From Flavobacteriaceae bacterium (GTDB lineage Bacteria > Bacteroidota > Bacteroidia > Flavobacteriales > Flavobacteriaceae), in contig WFZY01000049.1 of the NCBI GenBank assembly GCA_015489265.1, positions 1 through 5,130 of the forward strand: a stretch of 5,130 nucleotides of DNA. Direction: 5' to 3'. Shown one piece after another: positions 1-5,130 of this stretch (position 1 is the stretch's first letter; each line of letters opens with the position of its first letter). The notes beneath the pieces were generated by a model. It had not been told where the DNA came from, did no database searches, and saw only the letters and a list, made by a program, of their open reading frames with translations. A program made the position numbers and the translations under genes.

Positions 1-1407
1 ATATCGCAAAGCACCAATGGCTTCGTGTTTTCTGATTTCAGCTTTTAATCGTCGCACTTCCAAGGTGTCTTCGTAGGGTTTGTCTTTAGTTTGCAAATCA
101 GCAATTAAAGATTTAATATTCTCATTGTCAGGTTGATAACGTAACAAAATCTCAGCATATTTGAGCGCTTGTTCGTCAGATACGGCAATACTACCCGATG
201 TTTGATATGCGACATGCACATCATGTCCTTGTTGCACCAATCTATCAAGCGTGCCGCCCATCGAAATAACATCATCATCAGGGTGGGGACTAAATATCAA
301 CACGCGTTTTTTATGGGGATATTCCCGTTCGGGACGATTGGTATCATCGGCATTGGGCTTACCGCCGGGCCAACCGGTTATGGTATGTTGCAGTTGATTA
401 AATACTTTGATATTAATATCATAGTGGTCGCCTTCTTGTGCCAGTAGTCCGGACATTCCGTGGGCATTATAATCTTTTTCGGTCAATTTTAAAATAGATT
501 TATCCGTCACCCCGGACAACCAAACAACTGATTTTTTTATCAAATCATCATCCCATTTGCAATCTTTAACCAACCAAGGTGTTTTTATTCGTGTCAATTC
601 TGACGATGCTTCTTGGTCCAGTACAAAGGTTGTGTTGTGATGTTGTTGCAAGTAAGTTGCCGGCACATCGGATGTCATCTTGCCTTCTATCGTTTTCTTG
701 ATAATATCGGCTTTCTTATTTCCCCAAGCCAAAAGCACAATACGTTTGGCTGACATCACGGTTTTAACGCCCATGGTAATAGCCCAACGGGGCACATTGT
801 CTATCCCGAAAAAGTCCGGTGCGGCATCATAACGTGTCAAGGGGTCAAGTGTGATAAAGCGGGTACCGGAATTGATATGCGAACCGGGTTCATTGAAACC
901 GATATGTCCGGTACGTCCAATCCCTAATAATTGAAAATCCAAACCGCCATACGACTTAATTTTTTCGTCGTAACCAATGCAATATTCTATTAAGCGTTCC
1001 TTAGGGACGGTCCCGTCCGGAATATTGATGTTTTCAGGCAAAATATCAATATGATTAAACAAATGTTGGTGCATAAAATAATGGTAACTGTGAATACTTT
1101 CTTTGGGCATCGGATAGTATTCGTCCAAATTAAAAGTTACCACGTTTTTAAAACTTAATCCTTCTTCTTTGTGTAACCGGACTAATTCTTCATATACTTT
1201 AATAGGTGACGAACCGGTTGCCAAACCCAAGACGCAAGTTTCATTTTTAGCTTGTTTATCTTTGATTAAACCGGCTATTTCGGCAGCCACTACCTTAGAC
1301 CCGTCAACCGAATTGTCAAAAATGACATTATGTATTTTTTCGTAACGGGTTTCTTCAAATTGACCCGGTGGTTGGTAGGCAATATCCTTAAAACTTATCT
1401 TCTTCAT
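1..1407 (-). CDS. nagB: Glucosamine-6-phosphate deaminase fused to PIG-L/LmbE-type deacetylase domain (partial, 3' end outside window)
   Basis: Predicted cytoplasmic enzyme of amino-sugar catabolism; the NagB reaction converts glucosamine-6-phosphate to fructose-6-phosphate and ammonia. The frame is open from the ATG at 1407 to the left edge (469 codons, no stop), so the C-terminus is missing. N-terminal NagB domain, about residues 25-300: LGLATGSSP phosphate-binding loop (60-68), NLDEYYPM with Asp95 matching E. coli Asp72, and GIGRTGHIGFNEPGS with His168 and Glu173 matching E. coli His143 and Glu148. The position of E. coli Asp141 is Thr166. Of the E. coli allosteric contacts, Ser151 and Arg158 are kept (Ser176, Arg183) but Lys160 is Ile185. 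After a linker a second domain begins near residue 368 with LIFSPHPDDD; His375, Asp377 and Asp378 are the zinc-site motif of PIG-L deacetylases. From memory, this fused form of about 640-660 residues is common in Bacteroidota, so some 170-190 residues are probably outside. The ATG is preceded by an A-rich stretch without Shine-Dalgarno. Divergent from htpG. Which substrate the PIG-L domain deacetylates is unknown; GlcNAc-6-phosphate is an inference. Confidence 0.93.
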   Translation of the reverse strand, partial: MKKISFKDIAYQPPGQFEETRYEKIHNVIFDNSVDGSKVVAAEIAGLIKDKQAKNETCVLGLATGSSPIKVYEELVRLHKEEGLSFKNVVTFNLDEYYPMPKESIHSYHYFMHQHLFNHIDILPENINIPDGTVPKERLIEYCIGYDEKIKSYGGLDFQLLGIGRTGHIGFNEPGSHINSGTRFITLDPLTRYDAAPDFFGIDNVPRWAITMGVKTVMSAKRIVLLAWGNKKADIIKKTIEGKMTSDVPATYLQQHHNTTFVLDQEASSELTRIKTPWLVKDCKWDDDLIKKSVVWLSGVTDKSILKLTEKDYNAHGMSGLLAQEGDHYDINIKVFNQLQHTITGWPGGKPNADDTNRPEREYPHKKRVLIFSPHPDDDVISMGGTLDRLVQQGHDVHVAYQTSGSIAVSDEQALKYAEILLRYQPDNENIKSLIADLQTKDKPYEDTLEVRRLKAEIRKHEAIGALRY

Positions 1408-1428
1408 TGTTATATTTTTTTGGAAATA

Positions 1429-1457
1429 CTAAATTATAAAAAGTATTCAAAAATTCA
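1429..1457 (-). promoter_or_regulatory. Weak candidate nagB promoter (Bacteroidota type)
   Basis: On the minus strand, TTG at 1457-1455 is followed after 18 nt by TAATTTAG (1436-1429), which matches the TANNTTTG -7 consensus except in the last two bases. A start of transcription near 1423 would leave a leader of about 16 nt, A-rich just before the ATG. The region is so AT-rich that a match of this quality could arise by chance; no exact TANNTTTG exists on this strand between the two genes. Confidence 0.27.
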
Positions 1458-1503
1458 ATTGATTAATTCTTATTATTAATACTTAAAATCAAAAAAAATG
1501 CAG

Positions 1504-1525
1504 CAACATCAAATCAACATCAAAT
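1504..1525. repeat. Perfect 11-bp tandem duplication upstream of the htpG promoter
   Basis: CAACATCAAAT occurs twice with no gap (1504-1514 and 1515-1525). The period is close to one helical turn, so both copies face the same side of the DNA. It ends 24 bp upstream of the putative -33 element of htpG. It could be an activator or repressor site for htpG or for the divergent nagB, or just a replication-slippage duplication; no known operator is recognised. Confidence 0.6.
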
Positions 1526-1549
1526 TCTGTCATCTTGTCAGCCGGAAAC

Positions 1550-1577
1550 TTTGGTACTTTTTTTGTCATTAGATTTG
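1550..1577 (+). promoter_or_regulatory. Promoter of htpG, Bacteroidota -33/-7 type
   Basis: TAGATTTG at 1570-1577 is an exact match to the TANNTTTG -7 element of the Bacteroidota housekeeping sigma factor. TTTG at 1550-1553 matches the -33 element. The 16-nt spacing is a few bases shorter than the usual 19-21, which may weaken basal activity. Transcription would start near 1581-1584, giving a leader of about 20 nt. No CIRCE element (inverted TTAGCACTC) is visible in the intergenic region, so HrcA control is not supported. Confidence 0.65.
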
Positions 1578-1603
1578 CAAACAAATAAAAAAACAAATCA
1601 ACT
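1578..1603 (+). promoter_or_regulatory. A-rich htpG leader without Shine-Dalgarno
   Basis: Between the -7 element and the ATG at 1604 the sequence is almost only A, C and T, with no AGGAGG-like run. Unstructured A-rich leaders replacing the Shine-Dalgarno are the norm in Bacteroidota, and this supports 1604 as the real start. Confidence 0.45.
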
Positions 1604-3526
1604 ATGGCTACAAAAACCAAAGGCAAAATAAACGTGGCAGTAGATAATATTTTTCCACTGATTAAACAATTTTTATATTCCGACCACGAAATATTTTTAC
1701 GTGAACTCATTTCTAATGCCACCGATGCGACCAACAAACTCAAACACTTGGCTAGCATAGGCGAATTTGACGGGAATGTCGAAAACTTAAAAATTGAAGT
1801 CAAACTCGATAAAGACAATAAAACTTTAAGCATCATTGATCAAGGTATCGGTATGACCAAAGACGAAGTTGTTAAATACATCAACGAAATTGCTTTTTCG
1901 GGTGCCGAAGATTTTTTAGAACGATATAAAGATAAAAAGGCAGAAGATGCCGGCATCATCGGGCATTTCGGGTTGGGTTTTTACTCGGCATTTATGGTGT
2001 CCGACAAAGTGGAAATCCGTACCAAATCTTACAAAAAAGGCAGTAAAGCCGTACATTGGGAATGTGATGGTTCGCCGGAATTTCAACTGGAAGAAATAGA
2101 TGACAAAAAAGACCGCGGTACGGAAATCATCTTACATATCTCTGAAGATTCAAAAGAATTTTTAGAAGAAAGCCGGATCAATGAGCTATTGCATAAATAC
2201 AACAAATTTAATTCCGTACCTATTAAATTCGGCACCAAAGAAATTATGGACCCCGAATGGCAACCAAGTACTGACAATAAAGATGAAGTACCTAAAAAAA
2301 TCACCGTTGACAATATCATCAATAACACGCAACCGGCTTGGACTAAAAAACCATCGGAATTAACCGATGAAGATTATAAAAAATTTTACCATGAACTATA
2401 TCCAGATGCTTATGACGAACCACTGTTTTACATCCATTTGAATGTAGATCATCCGTTTCATCTGACCGGAATCTTGTATTTTCCAAAACTAAATTTGAAT
2501 CTTGACCCTAACAAACACAAAATACAACTCTATCAAAATCAAGTATTTGTAACCGATAACGTAGAAGGTATTGTTCCCGATTTCTTGCAAATGTTACACG
2601 GGATTATCGACTCGCCCGATATTCCGCTTAATGTTTCACGCAGCTACTTGCAAGCTGATGCTGCCGTCAAAAAAATATCGGGTTATATTACCAGAAAAGT
2701 AGCCGATAAGTTACAAAACTTATTTAACAAAGACCGCAAAAGTTTTGAAGACAAATGGAATGATATCAAAATCATCATAGAATACGGCATGCTGTCCGAT
2801 GAAAAATTTTATAAAAAAGCCCTTGACTTTTACTTGTTCCCCGATGTTGATGGCAATTATTACACTTTTGACGAGCTTATTGAAAAAATCAAACCGGTAC
2901 AAACCGATAAAGATAAAAACATCGTCGCACTATATGCTTCTGATACCAAAGCCCAACACAGCTACATAGCAGAAGCTAAAAACAAGGGCTACTTAGTTCT
3001 GTTGCTTGATTCACCTATCGTGGCACATTTGCTTCAAAAATTGGAAATGGATAACAGCGAATTGTCCGACCAAAAACAACCGGTCAAATTTGCCCGCGTC
3101 GATGCCGATGCCATTGACAATTTAATTAAAAAAGACGAAACCAAAGTATCCAAACTTTCTGATGATGAACAGAAAAAACTTAAAGAAATCATAGAAAAGA
3201 ATATTCCGGCTGAACAATTTACCGTTCAGTTAGAGCCACTTGATTCCGATACGGCGCCGTTTATCATTACCCAACCCGAATTTATGCGACGCTTTAAAGA
3301 AATGCAACAAACCGGTGGGGCGATGTTTGGCGGTAATGATTTCCCCGGCATGTATACTTTAATTGTCAATACCAACAGTGACTGGATGCCGAAAATCCTT
3401 AAAGCCAAGAAAAAACAAGCCGAATATGTACAACAAGCTTTGGATTTGGCAAAATTGTCGCAAAACTTACTTAAAGGCGAAGCATTGACACAATTTATCA
3501 AGCGTAGCTTGGAATTGATGAAGTGA
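1604..3526 (+). CDS. htpG: Chaperone protein HtpG (bacterial Hsp90)
   Basis: ATP-dependent homodimeric cytosolic chaperone that remodels late-stage folding intermediates, usually together with DnaK. 640 residues, complete, close to E. coli HtpG (624). N-terminal GHKL ATPase domain (about 1-235): FLRELISNATDA with catalytic Glu34 and Mg-binding Asn38, DQGIGM at 79-84 with adenine-contacting Asp79, ATP-lid glycine motif GHFGLGF at 120-126, and RGTEIILHI at 171-179. Middle domain (about 240-500) holds IPLNVSRSYLQ, where Arg346 corresponds to the gamma-phosphate-contacting arginine. The C-terminal dimerisation domain (about 515-640) includes the exposed amphipathic segment around PEFMRRFKEM (558-567). 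There is no long acidic linker and no MEEVD tail, which separates it from eukaryotic Hsp90. The gene ends in two in-frame stops, TGA then TAG (3524-3529). It has its own promoter and a probable terminator downstream, so it is likely transcribed alone. No missing catalytic residue is seen. Confidence 0.98.
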   Translation: MATKTKGKINVAVDNIFPLIKQFLYSDHEIFLRELISNATDATNKLKHLASIGEFDGNVENLKIEVKLDKDNKTLSIIDQGIGMTKDEVVKYINEIAFSGAEDFLERYKDKKAEDAGIIGHFGLGFYSAFMVSDKVEIRTKSYKKGSKAVHWECDGSPEFQLEEIDDKKDRGTEIILHISEDSKEFLEESRINELLHKYNKFNSVPIKFGTKEIMDPEWQPSTDNKDEVPKKITVDNIINNTQPAWTKKPSELTDEDYKKFYHELYPDAYDEPLFYIHLNVDHPFHLTGILYFPKLNLNLDPNKHKIQLYQNQVFVTDNVEGIVPDFLQMLHGIIDSPDIPLNVSRSYLQADAAVKKISGYITRKVADKLQNLFNKDRKSFEDKWNDIKIIIEYGMLSDEKFYKKALDFYLFPDVDGNYYTFDELIEKIKPVQTDKDKNIVALYASDTKAQHSYIAEAKNKGYLVLLLDSPIVAHLLQKLEMDNSELSDQKQPVKFARVDADAIDNLIKKDETKVSKLSDDEQKKLKEIIEKNIPAEQFTVQLEPLDSDTAPFIITQPEFMRRFKEMQQTGGAMFGGNDFPGMYTLIVNTNSDWMPKILKAKKKQAEYVQQALDLAKLSQNLLKGEALTQFIKRSLELMK

Positions 3527-3529
3527 TAG

Positions 3530-3557
3530 TGTCGGGTGTCCGATGTCGGATGTTTAG
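3530..3557. repeat. 7-bp tandem repeat just after the htpG stop
   Basis: Three full heptamer copies with consensus TGTCGGA run from 3530 to 3550 (copy 1 has G at position 7, copy 2 has C at position 5, copy 3 is exact), followed by a decayed fourth, TGTTTAG, at 3551-3557. Copy 2 and copy 3 together also form an inverted repeat, TCCGA-TG-TCGGA, at 3539-3550. It lies outside coding sequence, beginning one base after the second stop codon. This looks like a slippage-prone micro-array, and its copy number may vary between strains. Confidence 0.6.
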
Positions 3558-3595
3558 GTTATTGGTTAACTGATTAAATGAATTGAACGTATTTC

Positions 3596-3631
3596 AGACC
3601 TGACAGGTTTTTCAAAAAACCTGTCAGGTCT
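3596..3631. repeat. Perfect 36-nt inverted repeat (intergenic palindromic element)
   Basis: AGACCTGACAGGTTTTT (3596-3612) is followed by CA and then by its exact reverse complement (3615-3631), giving a 17-bp stem. Each arm contains an 11-bp unit ACCTGNCAGGT (3598-3608 and 3619-3629) that is itself symmetric around one central base. The right side lacks a T-tract on either strand, so it is not a classic terminator alone. From memory, ACCTGACAGGT-type hairpins recur between genes in many Bacteroidota, which suggests an interspersed REP-like family. Confidence 0.8.
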
Positions 3632-3644
3632 ATTGTATTTCTAT

Positions 3645-3680
3645 GACCTAGTAGGTTTTACCAACCTGTCAGGTCTTTTT
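3645..3680 (+). terminator. Probable Rho-independent terminator of htpG, built from the palindromic repeat
   Basis: Stem 3645-3657 pairs with 3663-3675 around the loop TTACC. Thirteen positions give ten Watson-Crick pairs, two G-U wobbles and one A-C mismatch, and five T residues follow at 3676-3680. This is the layout of an intrinsic terminator for transcription coming from htpG. The arms are copies of the same 11-bp unit as in the preceding hairpin (3646-3656 variant ACCTAGTAGGT, 3664-3674 ACCTGTCAGGT). On the minus strand there is no T-tract after the hairpin, so termination of yeiH here is not supported by sequence. Confidence 0.6.
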
Positions 3681-3684
3681 ATAT

Positions 3685-3699
3685 TGTTAATAATTAACA
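3685..3699. repeat. 15-bp perfect palindrome TGTTAATAATTAACA
   Basis: TGTTAAT and ATTAACA flank a central A. It sits right after the terminator T-tract and about 90 bp beyond the end of yeiH, between two convergent gene ends. That position argues against a promoter operator for either flanking gene. It could be a protein-binding site tied to the repeat cluster or a chance AT-rich palindrome. Confidence 0.4.
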
Positions 3700-3790
3700 T
3701 CATTCAAAACAATAGACTTTTAATATCCAAACTAATACATTTATTGTTTAAAGCCCCACGAGAATGTGTTTGGATTTGAATTTTAAGTTT

Positions 3791-4804
3791 TTATAAAAAA
3801 AATTTAACCATCAAAACACTAAACAATATCTGAATCAAAAATATGAGACTGCCAACCAACAGTGCTTTGCCGCCTTGTTTGACTATATGTCTAAAACTGA
3901 TTTTTAAACCAATGGCAACCATGGCTATCAACAACAAATAATGACTTAATTTGCCTAAAACCGTGATTGTTTCAGAATGCAATAAATGAAAAGTCGGGAT
4001 GAGTGACATTAAAATAAAACCAGTGATAAAATACGGTAAACCGCGTTTTTTGTCCACCACAACCTGTTTTTTGTTTTTTTGATGAAAGTATAAAAGCAAA
4101 GTCAAAACAATAGGGGTCAGCATCAGTATGCGCATCATTTTGACAATGGTAGCGGTATGTCCTGCGGTATCGTTGATTGAAAAACCGGCAGCAACCACCT
4201 GCCCGACCGCTTGTAGAGTATTGCCTATGAGAAAACCGGATTGTAAGTCGTTATAATGTAATACAAATTCTGTAATCAGCGGTAATAAAAACATCCCGAT
4301 AACGCCTAAAAAATTGACTACCGTTACCGAAATGCCAACTTCATGTTTGTCGGCGCCTATAATTTTTTCAGTAGCGGCAATGGCAGAACTACCGCAAACA
4401 CCGTTACCGATACCCAAAAGCAAAGCCAAGCGCCGGTTCATACGAAACACTTTACCCAATATTTGCGAAACAGTAATTGTAAAAATAATAGCGGCAATGA
4501 TGATCAACACGGCTTTAAGTCCTAATTCTTTAACAATATTGAAATCCAGTTTAACCCCCATCAAAATAATTGCCCAAGCCAAAATATGTTTTTCGGCAAA
4601 ACCGATACCGGGTAACCAAGCTTCTTTAACACCAAATAAGTTACCGACAATAATCCCTAAGCTAATCCCGACAACCACTGCCCCGACCGGCAAAAAACCG
4701 GACAGCCAAAAGGCAATTAAAGCAAGTAATAACGTGAATAAAAATCCGGAAAAATAAATTTGATAATGCCTGATTTTATAAAAAAGTGTTTGTAGATTTT
4801 TCAT
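3791..4804 (-). CDS. yeiH: YeiH/UPF0324-family putative sulfate exporter
   Basis: Polytopic inner-membrane protein of the UPF0324 (Cons_hypoth698) family, annotated as putative sulfate export transporters; the substrate is not firmly proven for the family. 337 residues, close to the usual 330-350. Family signatures: GIGNGVCGSSAIAA at 131-144, GNTLQAVGQVVAAG at 194-207, and MVAIGLK at 295-301. About nine to ten hydrophobic segments are visible, roughly at 18-36, 40-58, 73-86, 97-117, 126-146, 158-180, 196-208, 226-241, 256-272, 286-304 and 313-335 (some are re-entrant or marginal), with basic loops at 242-254 and 301-312. The ATG overlaps the stop of the upstream YeeE gene as ATGA (4804-4801), pointing to translational coupling and a shared transcript; this also fixes the start, since no Shine-Dalgarno is seen. 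The pairing with a YeeE/YedE transporter supports a role in handling sulfate, sulfite or a related oxyanion. Confidence 0.9.
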   Translation of the reverse strand: MKNLQTLFYKIRHYQIYFSGFLFTLLLALIAFWLSGFLPVGAVVVGISLGIIVGNLFGVKEAWLPGIGFAEKHILAWAIILMGVKLDFNIVKELGLKAVLIIIAAIIFTITVSQILGKVFRMNRRLALLLGIGNGVCGSSAIAATEKIIGADKHEVGISVTVVNFLGVIGMFLLPLITEFVLHYNDLQSGFLIGNTLQAVGQVVAAGFSINDTAGHTATIVKMMRILMLTPIVLTLLLYFHQKNKKQVVVDKKRGLPYFITGFILMSLIPTFHLLHSETITVLGKLSHYLLLIAMVAIGLKISFRHIVKQGGKALLVGSLIFLIQILFSVLMVKFFL

Positions 4805-5130
4805 TGATTACCGCGAGTTGTTTTTTGCAAGAACTTGCCGGTTAAATACAAACCCAAAAAGACAAAAACGGCAAAAACCAAACTACTGACTGCCAACTGC
4901 ATACCACCCGAAAGAATATGTCCGCTGGTGCAACCGCCTGCCAAACGTGCCCCGAATATCAAGACAAATCCGCCAATCAGTGCCACCCAAATTCGTTTGC
5001 TTTTAGCCGTCCCGAATTGGTCTGCCCAACGCGGATAAATCAGTTGCCATTTAAAATTGCCTTGAAGCAACGAACGTATCAAGACCAAGAGAAAAGCGCC
5101 GGTTAAAAAAAGAAGTTCCCAGTGTCCGGG
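4801..5130 (-). CDS. YeeE/YedE-family sulfur (thiosulfate-type) transporter, C-terminal part; 5' end outside window
   Basis: The frame is open from the right edge to the TGA at 4803-4801, giving 109 residues. A TTG codon at 5088 is in frame, but 14 further codons upstream encode WELLFLTGAFLL, typical of the family, so the gene continues beyond the window. Visible parts: a hydrophobic segment (about 4-22), a short soluble stretch (23-46), GGFVLIFGARLAGGCTSGH (53-71) with the conserved cysteine at fragment residue 67 and the SGG turn (74-76), and a last membrane segment (about 78-97) ending in a basic tail. In the characterised thiosulfate transporter of this family, conserved membrane cysteines of such motifs relay thiosulfate through the membrane. 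The protein ends soon after one cysteine motif; many bacteria split YeeE into two half-length proteins, and this one resembles the first half, but that cannot be decided from the fragment. It is co-directional with and overlaps yeiH by 4 nt. Confidence 0.88.
   Translation of the reverse strand, partial: PGHWELLFLTGAFLLVLIRSLLQGNFKWQLIYPRWADQFGTAKSKRIWVALIGGFVLIFGARLAGGCTSGHILSGGMQLAVSSLVFAVFVFLGLYLTGKFLQKTTRGNQ

Noticed and set aside
169..447. Plus-strand open frame of 92 codons
   Set aside because: Antisense to the continuous, motif-rich nagB-PIG-L frame; no recognisable domain.
1462..1480. ATTAAT repeated at 1462-1467 and 1475-1480 as an operator
   Set aside because: Short, self-complementary and in very AT-rich DNA, so a chance occurrence is likely.
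1489..1836. Minus-strand open frame of 115 codons overlapping the htpG start
   Set aside because: It lies antisense to the htpG promoter and ATPase domain, has low-complexity Leu/Ser/Phe composition and resembles no family; it is a shadow of htpG.
3645..3675. Bidirectional terminator also serving yeiH
   Set aside because: On the minus strand neither hairpin is followed by a run of T, so only the plus-strand call is supported.
3530..3680. CRISPR array
   Set aside because: The repeats are 7 bp and 11 bp palindromic units with irregular spacing (21, 27 and 18 nt between starts) and no unique spacers of CRISPR length.
4314..4757. Plus-strand open frame of 147 codons opposite yeiH
   Set aside because: Proline/threonine/lysine-rich antisense of a membrane protein gene; the yeiH frame carries the family motifs.
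4801..5088. Reading the YeeE gene as a complete 95-residue protein starting at a TTG at 5088
   Set aside because: The frame stays open to the window edge and the 14 upstream codons encode a hydrophobic segment typical of the family, so the true start is outside.

Overview
The window looks like a stretch of chromosome from a member of the Bacteroidota. It is AT-rich. None of the starts has a convincing Shine-Dalgarno sequence; the two promoter-proximal starts (nagB and htpG) are preceded by A-rich leaders. An exact copy of the TANNTTTG -7 promoter element typical of this phylum lies just upstream of htpG. The large NagB fused to a PIG-L (LmbE-like) domain is also typical of the phylum. The exact genus cannot be told from this sequence.

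Layout: (1) 1-1407, minus strand, the first 469 codons of a glucosamine-6-phosphate deaminase fused to a PIG-L deacetylase-type domain, cut by the left edge. (2) 1408-1603, a divergent intergenic region with a well-formed htpG promoter, a weak candidate nagB promoter and a perfect 11-bp tandem duplication. (3) 1604-3526, plus strand, a complete htpG (bacterial Hsp90). (4) 3527-3790, a convergent intergenic region with no gene but dense in repeats: a 7-bp tandem repeat directly after the htpG stop, a perfect 36-nt inverted repeat, a second related hairpin ending in a T-tract (probable htpG terminator), a 15-bp palindrome and a weak long-loop inverted repeat. (5) 3791-4804, minus strand, a complete YeiH/UPF0324-family membrane protein. 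(6) 4801-5130, minus strand, the C-terminal part of a YeeE/YedE-family sulfur transporter, cut by the right edge; its stop overlaps the yeiH start by 4 nt.

The two right-hand genes form a sulfur-compound membrane transport operon read from right to left: thiosulfate-type uptake (YeeE) coupled to a putative sulfate/sulfite exporter (YeiH). The amino-sugar gene and htpG are divergently transcribed housekeeping genes with no evident functional link. I see no undescribed multi-gene system. The most interesting signals are the palindromic repeat cluster between htpG and yeiH, where each 11-bp unit is itself symmetric and one variant unit keeps its own symmetry at the cost of the larger hairpin, and the altered active-site residue in NagB.
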